Positions 28,963-38,242 of a DNA stretch of 64,000 nt are shown here, piece by piece (the stretch's first letter is position 1; the number at the start of each line of letters is the position of its first letter). The notes beneath the pieces are model-generated. The model saw only the letters and a program-made list of their open reading frames with translations, had not been told where the DNA came from and ran no database searches. The position numbers were made by a program, and so were the translations under genes. Source of the DNA: Tritonibacter aquimaris (GTDB lineage Bacteria > Pseudomonadota > Alphaproteobacteria > Rhodobacterales > Rhodobacteraceae); NCBI RefSeq assembly GCF_009617595.1, contig NZ_WIXK01000002.1:124001-188000 (forward strand), given 5' to 3'.

Positions 28963-30014
28963 TAGAGATCTTCCGCCAATAGCGCATAGGCGCGTTGAAT
29001 GGGCAAAAGCACATACATACGCCCCGGATCACGCAATTTTCCCGCAGCAAGGCCGGCTGCATCACCGGTGCCAAAAAAGATATCAGCGCGCTGCGCACCT
29101 TTGATCGCGGAGCCGGTATCCTGCGCAATCATCAAACGACGCAGGCTTTCGGCGCCGTCTTTTTCCACCCAAACCGGCGCTCCAAGCGGGGTATAAGCAG
29201 GATCCACTGCAATGCTGCGCATCGCTGTCACAGAACGGTTCATTGCGCCAAGCGGGCCTTTGCTGGCGCGAACCTGATTGACCTCACGGAAAAACACATA
29301 TGACGGGTTGTGCATCAACAGCTCACGCCCCGCAGCTGGGTTGCGTTTGACCCAGTTTTTGATGACCTGCGCGCTGACCTGGTGGGCATTATAGACACCG
29401 CGACGCACCAGCTCTTGACCGATGGAACGGTACTCGTGACCATTTGCGCCACCGTATCCCACCCGCACCACGGAACCGTCACTCATACGGATGCGGCCAG
29501 ATCCCTGAATTTGCAAGAAAAACAGTTCAACCGGGTCATCGACCCAGGCGATTTCCAGCCCGCGCCCATCCATCACGCCACTGGTCAAAATATCACGACG
29601 TGACAGCCATTTGCCGACACGGCGCGCCTCAGCTGGTAGACGATACACCGGATATTTATAGCGCGCAGATGGTCGCCGTGCCCCAGATAGCTCAGGCTCA
29701 AAATAGCCGGTAAACAGGGCCTTTTTCCCATCTTCCACCATTACCGGCCGAAAGAAGAGTTCAAAAAACGATTTGGCCGACTGCGCGCCCTGTGTCTGTG
29801 CAACTGCACAAAGCGCGCTCCAATCAGGATCATCTAGATCCGGGCAGGTCTCCATAAATGCATTAAAGGCCCGCGCGTGATCATCATTGCTCCACCCGTC
29901 AAGCTGAGAAAACTCCATCAGTTTGACGGTGGTTTCGGAACTCGCTCCGCCAGCACCCAATGTGGCGCCACAGAGGGCAGAAACACCCAATGCCGTGCGG
30001 AGCGTCTTCTTCAT
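28962..30014 (-). CDS. mltA: Membrane-bound lytic murein transglycosylase A
   Basis: MltA cleaves the MurNAc-GlcNAc bond to leave 1,6-anhydro muropeptides. The 350-residue protein has a signal peptide (first ~25 residues, no lipobox Cys visible after it). The MltA domain includes LFTGYFEPELSGAR, VELFFLQIQGSGRI and the 3D domain with AQDTGSAIKGAQRADIFFG, containing the catalytic Asp. The amgK-murU recycling genes elsewhere in the window would use its products. The start overlaps the tim44 stop by four bases. Confidence 0.96.
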   Translation of the reverse strand: MKKTLRTALGVSALCGATLGAGGASSETTVKLMEFSQLDGWSNDDHARAFNAFMETCPDLDDPDWSALCAVAQTQGAQSAKSFFELFFRPVMVEDGKKALFTGYFEPELSGARRPSARYKYPVYRLPAEARRVGKWLSRRDILTSGVMDGRGLEIAWVDDPVELFFLQIQGSGRIRMSDGSVVRVGYGGANGHEYRSIGQELVRRGVYNAHQVSAQVIKNWVKRNPAAGRELLMHNPSYVFFREVNQVRASKGPLGAMNRSVTAMRSIAVDPAYTPLGAPVWVEKDGAESLRRLMIAQDTGSAIKGAQRADIFFGTGDAAGLAAGKLRDPGRMYVLLPIQRAYALLAEDL

Positions 30015-30667
30015 GCGTCTGTAGCAACCAGTTGCCAGTTGGGATCATTTTCACCCATTTGACGTGCAAAGACCCAAGTATTTTTCTGGCGTTTGATGGA
30101 TTTGCTGTCGCCTTCGACGATTTCACCTTCGCTGTTTTTCACCACCGAGGTCAGCTCACCCACAAAGCGCATGGTGACTTCAGCTGTGCGGCTGCTTTCA
30201 TCAAAGGTCGCGTTGACCAATGTGGTTTCGCGCACCCCAATGAAGTTGGCATCAATTGTCAGCCCCTGATCTTCGCGGGCCGCAACTGCATCAACAAAGC
30301 TCTCATACACGTCTTCCGCCAGGAAGGGTTGGATATCGGCAAGTTCGCCATTTTCAAATCCCATGAGGATCATTTCATAGGCACCCCGTGCACCCTGCAC
30401 AAAGTCGCTGACGCTGAAGCTATGTTCAACACGCTTCATTGCAGCAAGTGCCAGAGCTTGTGGGCTTTCGGCATCCACGTGATCAATGATATCATTGTCT
30501 GGCCCGCCTTCGATCACTTCGAGGTCATGGCTGGCGCGATGGGTCTCGGTGGTCGGCACACGAGGTTTTTCAAAACCTTCGCGCGTGCCCAAAACGCTTT
30601 TTAGGCGCAGGATCAGGAAGATGGCGATACCGGCCAGGATCAAAAGCGAAATTACAGGCGAATCCAT
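30011..30667 (-). CDS. timA: Tim44/TimA-like inner-membrane protein
   Basis: The 218-residue protein has an N-terminal membrane helix (residues 4-22), a short charged linker and a C-terminal Tim44-like (NTF2-fold) domain beginning near residue 70 (FSVSDFVQGARGAYEMILMGF). It ends in NTWVFARQMGENDPNWQLVATDA, a typical family ending. The bacterial family is related to mitochondrial Tim44, but its role in bacteria is not settled. It is divergent from fxsA and is the first gene of the tim44-mltA-smr operon. Confidence 0.92.
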   Translation of the reverse strand: MDSPVISLLILAGIAIFLILRLKSVLGTREGFEKPRVPTTETHRASHDLEVIEGGPDNDIIDHVDAESPQALALAAMKRVEHSFSVSDFVQGARGAYEMILMGFENGELADIQPFLAEDVYESFVDAVAAREDQGLTIDANFIGVRETTLVNATFDESSRTAEVTMRFVGELTSVVKNSEGEIVEGDSKSIKRQKNTWVFARQMGENDPNWQLVATDA

Positions 30668-30780
30668 GTAAACCTCATGCTAGGTGTTCGTGCTTTGTTT
30701 GAAACCTTGTGTCTCAGATCTTATGTAGGTGAGCAACACTATCAAGTCTACCACCCCGTGTCCTATACAAGGAAACCGTG

Positions 30781-31290
30781 ATGTATCTCTTTCTGGCCTT
30801 TGTTCTGGTGCCAATCATCGAAATCGCCCTGTTTATTCAAGTTGGCGGTGCAATTGGATTGGGTCCAACACTGCTGATTGTTGTGATTACCGCGGTTCTG
30901 GGCACATGGCTTGTGCGCAATCAGGGACAATTGGCGATGGGGCAACTGCGCCAGTCTTTCAACCATCTCTCTGATCCGACTGAGCCTTTGGCGCATGGGG
31001 CGATGATCCTTTTTTCGGGCGCTTTGCTTTTGACTCCCGGTTTTTTTACGGACGCGGTTGGTTTCGCGCTTTTGATCCCACGCGTGCGGGTTGCCGTTTT
31101 CAACTACCTACGCAGCAAAATCAAAGTGAGCAGCTTTCAGATGGGGGGCCAAATGGGCGGAATGCATCATTCGCGTGGTCCACAGGGCTTTCAGCAGGGC
31201 GATACAATTGACGGGGAATTTCACGAGGTTCAGCCAGATCAGCCCCGCACAGGCCCTTCCAAATGGGTTGATCACAAAAGTAAAGAATGA
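30781..31290 (+). CDS. fxsA: FxsA family membrane protein
   Basis: The 169-residue product has FxsA hydrophobic segments at about 1-20, 24-45 and 75-98 (LVPIIEIALFIQVGGAIGLGPTLL and GALLLTPGFFTDAVG), then a cytosolic His/Gln/Gly-rich tail. In E. coli, FxsA excess suppresses F-plasmid exclusion of phage T7. ATG at 30781 is preferred over GTG 30778, with AAGGA seven bases upstream. secB lies 80 bases downstream on the same strand. Confidence 0.9.
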   Translation: MYLFLAFVLVPIIEIALFIQVGGAIGLGPTLLIVVITAVLGTWLVRNQGQLAMGQLRQSFNHLSDPTEPLAHGAMILFSGALLLTPGFFTDAVGFALLIPRVRVAVFNYLRSKIKVSSFQMGGQMGGMHHSRGPQGFQQGDTIDGEFHEVQPDQPRTGPSKWVDHKSKE

Positions 31291-31370
31291 ATGACATTTA
31301 GCCGGACCCGTTGAGCTGGCAATATCAAGCTGCTAAGCACACCCTAATAAATATTTCTAGGAGAGTATAC

Positions 31371-31868
31371 ATGGCCGAGAATGGCGCTGCAGACGCCCCG
31401 CAGCAACCGCAGGTTCAAATGAAGATTTTGGGTCAGTTCATCCGTGACATGTCGTTTGAAAACGTCATGGCGCAAAAAGGCGTTACCGGCGGTGAGGTTC
31501 AGCCAGATGTAAATGTTCAGGTTGCTCTGGATGCGAAAAAACGCTCCGTTGACAACCAGTTCGAAGTCATCACCAAGCTGACTGTTGAATCCAAGAACAA
31601 GAATGGCGAAGGCGTTCTGTTTGTTCTGGAGCTGGAATATGTTGGCATTTTCCACATCGAAGGTATCCCGGAAGATCAGCTGCACCCGTTCCTGCTGATC
31701 GAATGCCCGCGCATGCTGTTCCCCTTCCTGCGCCGCATCGTGTCGGACGTCACCCGCGACGGTGGCTTCCCGCCGTTGAACCTGGACAACATCGATTTTG
31801 TTGCAATCTACCGCAACGAACTGGCACGCCGTCAGGCTGCAGGCGAAGCACAGGCTCCGCAGGCCTAA
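31371..31868 (+). CDS. secB: Protein-export chaperone SecB
   Basis: SecB keeps preproteins unfolded and hands them to SecA. The 165-residue protein has the family motifs ILGQFIRDMSFENV, a YVGIFHIEGIPED loop and LIECPRMLFPFLRRIVSDVTRDGGFPPLNL. AGGAGAG lies seven bases before ATG 31371; the open frame extends to 31311 without a ribosome binding site. A bidirectional terminator separates it from the convergent dnaQ. Confidence 0.97.
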   Translation: MAENGAADAPQQPQVQMKILGQFIRDMSFENVMAQKGVTGGEVQPDVNVQVALDAKKRSVDNQFEVITKLTVESKNKNGEGVLFVLELEYVGIFHIEGIPEDQLHPFLLIECPRMLFPFLRRIVSDVTRDGGFPPLNLDNIDFVAIYRNELARRQAAGEAQAPQA

Positions 31869-31888
31869 GCGCCTTTTCAGTTTAATTC

Positions 31889-31920
31889 AAAAAAGCGCCG
31901 CTGGTTTCAGTGGCGTTTTT
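31889..31920 (+). terminator. Bidirectional intrinsic terminator between secB and dnaQ
   Basis: An A-rich then GC-rich stem (AAAAAAGCGCC...GGCGTTTTT with one bulge) gives a U-run in both directions. It starts 20 bases after the secB stop and ends on the first base of the dnaQ stop codon. Confidence 0.85.
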
Positions 31921-32651
31921 TATTGGCCTGCTGTTTTCCAGATCGCCTCATCGCCCAGTTTTTCAACAAAGGCGTCATGCGCAGCCTGTTCCTCAGCTGT
32001 AATACGTGCGGGCAGGGGTGTAGAGCGCGGCATTGGCCGCCAATCATCTGCTACTGCTGCCGGGCCTTCTTCTTTGACGGTGGCCAAGCCAAAATCTGGC
32101 TGCCGCCCACCGATAAGCTCCAGATAGACATCCGCCAGAATTTCAGAGTCAAGCAACGCGCCGTGCAGCGTCCGGTTGGAGTTGTCGATCCCAAAGCGGC
32201 GACACAATGCATCCAGCGTCGCCGGCGAGCCTGGGAATTTGCGCCGCGCCATCGTCAATGTATCAACGGCCTGATCCATTGGCAGTTGCCGCAAGCCCAT
32301 CCATTTCAGTTCCGCATTGAGAAACTTCATATCAAAGCTGGCGTTGTGGATGATCATCTTGGAATCGCGCACAAAATCCAGAAATGATTGTCCGACCTTC
32401 GAAAACACCGGCTTGTCGCGCAGCGTTACCTGGCCGGCTGCGGGTTGTTGTGGCGGCTCCAAAAGATCCGGGCCAATCCCATGCACAGAGAACGCCTCTG
32501 CAGGCATTGAACGTTCCGGGTTGATATAGACGTGATAGGTTTCACCCGTAGGCATGTGGTTGAACAGCTCAACCGCACCGATCTCGACAATGCGATCACC
32601 GGAATTTGGGTCAAATCCGGTGGTTTCCGTATCAAGTACAATTTCACGCAT
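31920..32651 (-). CDS. dnaQ: DNA polymerase III epsilon subunit (proofreading exonuclease)
   Basis: The 243-residue DEDDh exonuclease has Exo I IVLDTETTGFDP, IGAVELFNH, Exo II IIHNASFDMKFLN and Exo III with LHGALLDSEILADVYLEL. The C-terminal tail would bind the polymerase alpha subunit. It overlaps coaE by eight bases as the last gene in maf-aroE-coaE-dnaQ, a leftward operon that begins at the predicted replication origin. Confidence 0.96.
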   Translation of the reverse strand: MREIVLDTETTGFDPNSGDRIVEIGAVELFNHMPTGETYHVYINPERSMPAEAFSVHGIGPDLLEPPQQPAAGQVTLRDKPVFSKVGQSFLDFVRDSKMIIHNASFDMKFLNAELKWMGLRQLPMDQAVDTLTMARRKFPGSPATLDALCRRFGIDNSNRTLHGALLDSEILADVYLELIGGRQPDFGLATVKEEGPAAVADDWRPMPRSTPLPARITAEEQAAHDAFVEKLGDEAIWKTAGQ

Positions 32652-33237
32652 GTTTCTGACCCGCTCTTATCTGGCGCAAGATAGCTGCCACCTGTTCTTT
32701 GGCATGTTCAACCGTATCGGTTTCGATCAGAAAATCCGAGCGGGCTTTTTTCTCATCGATCGGCATCTGTTTTGCACGGATCTGCTCGAACTGGGCTTGT
32801 GTCATGGTGCCCCGTGCAAGAACACGCCTTTGCTGTTCCTCTTCGGAGGTAAACACACAGGCAACCGCATCCATTTCCTGCTCACCGCCCGTTTCAAACA
32901 GCAGCGGAATATCAAACACCAATACATCTGCGTCGGCCTGCGCCTTAAACGCAGCCCGATCCGCCTGCACCAAAGGATGCACAATGGCCTCGATCTGGGG
33001 CAGGGCGGTTGGATCCGTCTGGATGATAGATCTCAGCACTGTGCGATCCACGCCTTCTGGGCCGATGGCATCAGAAAACAAATCACCAATAGGTGCAACT
33101 GCCACACCTTGCGGGCCATACAGGCGATGCACGGCCTGATCCGCATCCCACAATGCGCAGCCCTCAGCCACAAACATCTGTGCTGTGGTGCTTTTCCCCA
33201 TGCCGATGGATCCGGTCAGGCCAAGGTGAAAACTCAT
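32644..33237 (-). CDS. coaE: Dephospho-CoA kinase
   Basis: CoaE phosphorylates the 3'-hydroxyl of dephospho-CoA, the last step of CoA synthesis. The 197-residue kinase has the P-loop LGLTGSIGMGKSTT, WDADQAVHRLY, HPLV and DIPLLFETGGE with its lid region. ATG 33237 overlaps the aroE stop by four bases; an open frame runs to 33291 but lies within aroE and lacks support. Confidence 0.96.
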   Translation of the reverse strand: MSFHLGLTGSIGMGKSTTAQMFVAEGCALWDADQAVHRLYGPQGVAVAPIGDLFSDAIGPEGVDRTVLRSIIQTDPTALPQIEAIVHPLVQADRAAFKAQADADVLVFDIPLLFETGGEQEMDAVACVFTSEEEQQRRVLARGTMTQAQFEQIRAKQMPIDEKKARSDFLIETDTVEHAKEQVAAILRQIRAGQKHA

Positions 33238-34067
33238 CCCAAGATCGCCGCGCGAGTGTCTTCGGTGACGTCTGGCTTTGTACCAAACCAACGTTCAAAT
33301 CCCGGAACCGCCTGATGGATCAACATGCCCAGCCCATCAACTGTGGTACAGCCAAGTTCTTCTGCTGTGGTCAGCAGGTCGGTTTTAAGAGGCGTATAGA
33401 TGAGATCAGTCACAACAGCATCTTTGCGAATACCATCCAAAGGGATACGCAGTCGTGGTTTTCCAACCATACCAAGCGAGGTTGTATTCACCACAAGCTT
33501 CCCCTCTTCGAGCAGGTTGCCGGCCTGGACCCACTCTTCAACACGGACTTTTCCACCAAAATCGGATTTCAGCTGCTCTGCGCGATCGCGTGTGCGGTTG
33601 GTCAGGATGATCTCGGGCACGCCGGCTTCCAGCAGTGAAGCAATCACCGCGCGACAGGCACCGCCGGCCCCAAGCACAACCGCAGGTCCAGACTTTGGAT
33701 CCCAATCAGGCGCGCCTGCTACGAGGTTGGTCAAAAAACCATAACCGTCTGTATTGTCGGCCATAATGCTGCCATCGGGACGGAAAATAAGTGTATTTGC
33801 CGCGCCCATCAGTTTGGCGCGATCTGTCACTTGATCGGCGATTTTCATTACCGCTTCTTTATGGGGGATGGTCACATTGGCACCAACAAACCCCATTTTC
33901 GGCATCATGCGAATGACCGCTTCGAGCTGATCTTCTTCGACATGAAGTGGCACGTAGTGGCCAGCTATACCCAGCGTCTTCAGCCAGTGGCCATGAAGAA
34001 GAGGTGATTTTGAGTGCGCGATCGGGTTTCCGATAACGCCGGCGAGTGGGATTTTTGCTTCGCTCAT
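33234..34067 (-). CDS. aroE: Shikimate dehydrogenase
   Basis: AroE reduces 3-dehydroshikimate to shikimate with NADPH. The 277-residue protein has the substrate-binding GNPIAHSKSPLLHGHW, the catalytic Lys in NVTIPHKEAVM, NTDGYGFL, Rossmann VVLGAGGACRAVIASL, and NTTSLGM. It overlaps maf and coaE by four bases on each side. Confidence 0.97.
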   Translation of the reverse strand: MSEAKIPLAGVIGNPIAHSKSPLLHGHWLKTLGIAGHYVPLHVEEDQLEAVIRMMPKMGFVGANVTIPHKEAVMKIADQVTDRAKLMGAANTLIFRPDGSIMADNTDGYGFLTNLVAGAPDWDPKSGPAVVLGAGGACRAVIASLLEAGVPEIILTNRTRDRAEQLKSDFGGKVRVEEWVQAGNLLEEGKLVVNTTSLGMVGKPRLRIPLDGIRKDAVVTDLIYTPLKTDLLTTAEELGCTTVDGLGMLIHQAVPGFERWFGTKPDVTEDTRAAILG

Positions 34068-34663
34068 TGCTCAATCGCTCCCTGCAGTCCAAGATAATTA
34101 ATCAGTTCCAATAGCGGCAAACCAAGGACATTGAAATATGAGCCCTCGATGTTTGTGAAAAGCCTTACACCTTCTTCTTCTAGCTTATAAGCACCAACAC
34201 AATGGCGGATACTGTCCCAATTCCGCGCCACATAAGCCTGCAAGTAATCATCTGAGCACTGCCGCATCTGTAACCTGACCTGACCAACATGGCGCCAGAT
34301 CGGCTCACCGGCGCGATAGATCACTGCGGCTGACAATAACATATGACGCTTGCCGCGCATCTCGCTCAGCTGGGTCAGCGCTTCTTCGGCTGATTTTGGT
34401 TTTGATAGGATCTTGCCGTTAAAATCCAGCACCTGATCACAGCCTAAAACCAATGCGTCCGGATGCTTGCCACTTACCTTGCGGGCTTTGGCCTCTGCCA
34501 GCGCATCCGCAATATCCCGTGGTGACGCCGCTTCTGCGAGCAAACTGGCCTTAATCGACGCTTCATCAACTTTAGCGGGTATTTGATCGATATCAATTCC
34601 CGCATTACGGAGGAGTTGGGCCCGAATTTCAGATCCAGAGGCTAAGATGATGTGGGCAGACAT
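34064..34663 (-). CDS. maf: Maf-family nucleotide pyrophosphatase
   Basis: Maf/YhdE-family enzymes hydrolyse non-canonical or excess NTPs (dTTP/UTP type or m7GTP type). The 199-residue protein has ILASGSEIRAQLL with the phosphate-binding Ser-Arg motif changed to S-E-I-R, and VLGCDQVLDFNGKIL. I cannot decide the subfamily with certainty. It is the first gene of the leftward operon; a DnaA-box-like sequence begins at its start codon (34663-34671), and the predicted origin lies immediately upstream. Confidence 0.93.
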   Translation of the reverse strand: MSAHIILASGSEIRAQLLRNAGIDIDQIPAKVDEASIKASLLAEAASPRDIADALAEAKARKVSGKHPDALVLGCDQVLDFNGKILSKPKSAEEALTQLSEMRGKRHMLLSAAVIYRAGEPIWRHVGQVRLQMRQCSDDYLQAYVARNWDSIRHCVGAYKLEEEGVRLFTNIEGSYFNVLGLPLLELINYLGLQGAIEQ

Positions 34664-35070
34664 GTGGAAAACCCCATGGGTAAAATGAAGATCAGCTGAG
34701 AATGCTTTGTATGGATATCCCTACGCGCCGCAAGTCGTGAATAAAGTGGAAAATCTCAGGCTTTCGCCGGCAGATTCGCCCCACGTGGACGAGGATAACT
34801 CAAAAACAGTGGATATGTTGGTTGCCGGCGATTCCTCCAAGGTTTATCCCCAGCCTGAAGATCGTAAACAATTTCTTAAATGCCTTTATTTTATGGCGTT
34901 AAGAAAGAATTCACAGATGGACAACCTGTCACGCTGTCATTTTATCCTATGTGGGGATAATGCAGTGTGGGACTCGATTATCCACGGATTTCGACCCACA
35001 CTACAAAAACATCATCCTCTTAAAATATAATTATATTTAAGGGGGATCAGAGCCAGGAAAGACCGAGGCC
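34664..35070. other. Predicted chromosomal replication origin (oriC)
   Basis: This gap has no credible gene and holds several DnaA-box-like 9-mers. They are TGTGGAAAA at 34663-34671, TTATCCCCA at 34844-34852, TTATCCTAT at 34942-34950, TGGGGATAA at 34952-34960 and TTATCCACG at 34978-34986. Three GANTC (CcrM) sites lie at 34773, 34830 and 34971. An AT-only or nearly AT-only stretch at 35019-35040 could unwind. Genes point away on both sides (maf operon left, hemJ-rho-mnmEG-rsmG-parAB right), matching alphaproteobacterial origins near parAB. The call is inference from these signals together. A 107-residue open frame inside (34707-35030) is probably chance. Confidence 0.7.
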
Positions 35071-35526
35071 ATGGATCGCACTGATCTCATGTACATGATC
35101 TACCCATATGCCAAATCACTTCACATCATGGCAGTACTGAGCTGGATGGCTGGTCTTTTCTATCTGCCACGTCTGTTTGTGTATCATGTGGAGCAGGCAG
35201 AGAAGGTGCAGGAATGCAAACCTGTGTTCCTCATCATGGAAGAGAAGCTCCTGAAGGTCATAATGCGCCCAGCAAGCGTTGTAGCGTGGCTTGCAGGGCT
35301 CTGGATGGTGTTTACACCCGGGATTGTCGACTGGAGCATGATCTGGCCCTGGACCAAGGGCGCAAGCGTGATTGCGATGACCTGGTTTCATCACTGGCTG
35401 CTCTATCGCTTTCGCGATTTCAAAGCCGGCAAGAACCGGCTCAACGGGCGTCAGTATCGCATGATGAATGAGGTGCCGACCTTGTTGATGGTTGTGATTG
35501 TGGTTTCTGTGATCTTCAAATTTTAG
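35071..35526 (+). CDS. hemJ: HemJ-type protoporphyrinogen IX oxidase
   Basis: HemJ oxidises protoporphyrinogen IX to protoporphyrin IX and is the common form in alphaproteobacteria. The 151-residue membrane protein has four helices and the conserved His in KSLHIMAVLSWMAGLFYLPRLFVYH, plus a conserved Lys (KVIMRPASV). The start may be this ATG (35071) or ATG 35089 or 35095; no strong ribosome binding site separates them. Many relatives have hemE between the origin and hemJ; hemE is not here. Confidence 0.93.
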   Translation: MDRTDLMYMIYPYAKSLHIMAVLSWMAGLFYLPRLFVYHVEQAEKVQECKPVFLIMEEKLLKVIMRPASVVAWLAGLWMVFTPGIVDWSMIWPWTKGASVIAMTWFHHWLLYRFRDFKAGKNRLNGRQYRMMNEVPTLLMVVIVVSVIFKF

Positions 35527-35534
35527 CAGAAGAT

Positions 35535-35563
35535 TTGACTCGCCGGCAGCAACTGCCTATATG
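35535..35563 (+). promoter_or_regulatory. Sigma-70 type promoter of rho
   Basis: TTGACT and TATATG are separated by exactly 17 bases. The promoter starts nine bases after the hemJ stop and leaves an 80-90 base untranslated leader before rho, which is consistent with the autoregulated leader seen for rho in other bacteria. Confidence 0.6.
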
Positions 35564-35652
35564 GGCTTTAAGCGGGCCCATCCGGGATTCCGATTTTTCC
35601 GTATTCATATAACGAACGCCCCATTCATCATGGGCATAGAGGCCGTGTAATC

Positions 35653-36924
35653 ATGACCGTGCAAACTCTGAACCTGTCAGATCTAAAGGCGCAAAGCCCC
35701 AAGGCGCTTTTGGCCCAGGCCGAAGAGCTGGAGATCGAAAACGCCTCTACCATGCGTAAGGGTGAAATGATGTTCCAGATCCTGCGTGAACGCGCAGATG
35801 AAGGCTGGGAGATCGGTGGTGACGGCGTTCTGGAAGTGATGCAAGACGGCTTTGGCTTTCTGCGCTCCCCCGAAGCAAACTATCTGCCGGGTCCTGACGA
35901 TATCTATGTTTCGCCGGAAATGATCCGCCAGTATTCGCTGCGCACTGGTGATACCGTTGAAGGTCAAATCAAAGCACCCTTGGAAACTGAGCGTTATTTT
36001 GCGCTGACCAATGTCACCAAGATCAACTTTGAAACGCCTGAAAAAGCGCGCCACAAGATCGCCTTTGATAACCTGACGCCGCTGTATCCCGATGAACGTC
36101 TGAAGATGGAGATCGAAGATCCCACCGTCAAAGACCGTTCGGCCCGTGTGATCGATCTGGTTGCTCCTATTGGTAAGGGCCAGCGTTCGCTGATCGTAGC
36201 TCCGCCACGGACTGGTAAAACGGTTCTGCTGCAAAATATCGCCCACTCGATCGAAAAGAACCATCCTGAGTGTTATCTGATCGTTCTCTTGATCGATGAG
36301 CGCCCCGAAGAGGTGACCGATATGCAGCGCTCTGTAAAAGGTGAGGTGGTGTCCTCAACCTTTGATGAGCCGGCCACACGCCACGTTGCAGTGTCTGAGA
36401 TGGTGATTGAGAAAGCCAAGCGTCTGGTCGAGCATAAACGAGATGTTGTCATTCTTCTCGATTCTATCACAAGACTTGGTAGAGCGTTTAACACTGTGGT
36501 GCCATCTTCGGGTAAGGTTCTGACCGGTGGTGTTGATGCAAACGCCCTGCAACGTCCCAAGCGTTTCTTTGGTGCAGCCCGAAATATCGAAGAGGGTGGC
36601 TCGCTCACCATCATCGCAACCGCGCTGATCGATACCGGTTCGCGGATGGATGAAGTTATCTTCGAAGAATTCAAAGGCACCGGTAACTCTGAAATCGTGC
36701 TGGATCGTAAGATCGCGGACAAGCGCGTATTCCCGGCGATCGATATTCTTAAATCCGGTACCCGTAAGGAAGACCTGCTGGTGGATAAGGGCGACCTGGC
36801 GAAGACCTTTGTGCTGCGCCGCATCCTCAACCCGATGGGGACCACAGACGCGATTGAATTCCTGCTTTCCAAGTTGAAGCAGACCAAATCCAATGGCGAA
36901 TTCTTCGATTCAATGAACACCTAG
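35653..36924 (+). CDS. rho: Transcription termination factor Rho
   Basis: Rho is a hexameric RNA-dependent ATPase that ends transcription and removes R-loops. The 423-residue protein has the N-terminal Rho_N helix-extension ([16 protein letters not shown]), the RNA-binding cold-shock fold with [23 protein letters not shown], Walker A APPRTGKT, Walker [13 protein letters not shown] and the Q/R loop [12 protein letters not shown]. It is slightly longer or equal to typical alphaproteobacterial forms. The gene follows a leader with its own promoter. Confidence 0.98.
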   Translation: MTVQTLNLSDLKAQSPKALLAQAEELEIENASTMRKGEMMFQILRERADEGWEIGGDGVLEVMQDGFGFLRSPEANYLPGPDDIYVSPEMIRQYSLRTGDTVEGQIKAPLETERYFALTNVTKINFETPEKARHKIAFDNLTPLYPDERLKMEIEDPTVKDRSARVIDLVAPIGKGQRSLIVAPPRTGKTVLLQNIAHSIEKNHPECYLIVLLIDERPEEVTDMQRSVKGEVVSSTFDEPATRHVAVSEMVIEKAKRLVEHKRDVVILLDSITRLGRAFNTVVPSSGKVLTGGVDANALQRPKRFFGAARNIEEGGSLTIIATALIDTGSRMDEVIFEEFKGTGNSEIVLDRKIADKRVFPAIDILKSGTRKEDLLVDKGDLAKTFVLRRILNPMGTTDAIEFLLSKLKQTKSNGEFFDSMNT

Positions 36925-36955
36925 ACCGCAGGCCGGCAACAGGAGAGGTCGACAG

Positions 36956-38239
36956 ATGGATACGATCTTTGCGCTGGCTTCCGCCCAAGGAAAGGCCGGG
37001 GTTGCGGTGATCCGCATCTCTGGCCCTGACGCGTTTGTGGTGGGTGCTAAAATTTGCAGCTCGCTCCCAGCCGGCGGCAAAGGGCTGCGAAATCTCAAAA
37101 CACAGGCCGGCGAGCTTTTGGATCAGGCATTGGTTTTAACCTTTTCCAATCCGGGAAGCTTTACTGGCGAGGATGTGGTTGAGCTGCAAACTCATGGCAG
37201 TGTTGCTGTCATATCTGCGCTTATGGCTGAGCTTGAAACCTATTCTGAGCTGAGGGTGGCTGAACCGGGAGAGTTTACCCGCAGGGCGCTTGAAAATGGG
37301 CAATTGGATCTGACTCAGGTGGAAGCCTTGGCCGATTTGATTGAATCTGAAACTGAAGCACAGCGCAAACAAGCGCAGGCGGTGCTTGCCGGCGGGTTGT
37401 CAACGCTTGCAGAGGCATGGCGCAGTAAACTCATTCGCGCAGCGTCCTTGATCGAAGTAACAATCGATTTTGCAGACGAAGAAGTACCGGTGGATGTAAC
37501 GCCCGAGGTGATCACGCTCTTAGCTTCTGTCCATGAAGGTTTGGAAAAGGAAGTCGCCGGCGTTCAAATCGCTGAACGGATCCGTGATGGATTTGAAGTG
37601 GCAATTATCGGTGCCCCAAATGTTGGGAAATCCACCTTGCTCAATGCTCTGGCCGGCCGTGAGGCTGCTATCACTTCGGAATTTGCCGGCACCACACGCG
37701 ACGTGATTGAAGTGCGGATGGATCTGGCTGGGCTACCTGTAACTTTGCTGGACACCGCCGGCTTGCGTGAGACTGATGATCACGTCGAAGGTATCGGGAT
37801 TCAACGTGCACGCCAACGCGCTGAAGCAGCTGATATGCGGGTATTCATCGCTGAATCTGATGATGATCTGGATATCGAGAAGCGTGACGGAGATATCAGG
37901 TTTTCACCAAAAGCCGATATCAACCCAGACGCAAAAGATGCGATTTCTGGCAAAACCGGGCAGGGGGTTGAACAGTTGGTTCAGCATGTCTCATCGGTAT
38001 TGGTCGAAAAGTCCAGTCATGCCGGCCTGGCGTCGCGCCAACGGCATCGTCTATCTTTACAAGCGGCGCTGCAATCGCTTCACTCCGCGCAGGACGTGGT
38101 GCAGCGCGGCCCCGAGTTTTATGATATAGCAGCAGAAGATATGCGTTCGGCCATTCGCCATCTGGAAATGTTGGTTGGTCGAATTGGAGTGGAAAATCTT
38201 TTGGACGAGATATTCTCCAGTTTTTGCTTAGGAAAATGA
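36956..38239 (+). CDS. mnmE: tRNA modification GTPase MnmE (TrmE)
   Basis: MnmE works with MnmG to put the cmnm5 group on U34 of some tRNAs. The 427-residue protein has an N-terminal folate-binding domain with THGS, a G domain with Walker A GAPNVGKSTLLNAL, DTAGLRE, and the C-terminal FCLGK motif (Cys). The G4 region reads FSPKADI where most have NKxD, so the Asn is replaced by Pro; G5 is SGKTGQG. AGGAGAGG precedes the ATG. mnmG follows 3 bases after its stop. Confidence 0.95.
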   Translation: MDTIFALASAQGKAGVAVIRISGPDAFVVGAKICSSLPAGGKGLRNLKTQAGELLDQALVLTFSNPGSFTGEDVVELQTHGSVAVISALMAELETYSELRVAEPGEFTRRALENGQLDLTQVEALADLIESETEAQRKQAQAVLAGGLSTLAEAWRSKLIRAASLIEVTIDFADEEVPVDVTPEVITLLASVHEGLEKEVAGVQIAERIRDGFEVAIIGAPNVGKSTLLNALAGREAAITSEFAGTTRDVIEVRMDLAGLPVTLLDTAGLRETDDHVEGIGIQRARQRAEAADMRVFIAESDDDLDIEKRDGDIRFSPKADINPDAKDAISGKTGQGVEQLVQHVSSVLVEKSSHAGLASRQRHRLSLQAALQSLHSAQDVVQRGPEFYDIAAEDMRSAIRHLEMLVGRIGVENLLDEIFSSFCLGK

Positions 38240-38242
38240 GGA

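Noticed and set aside
34707-35030. A 107-residue open frame in the maf-hemJ gap
   Set aside because: It spans the DnaA-box-like repeats and AT-rich stretch, has no ribosome binding site and no recognisable domain; it is most likely chance in the origin region.
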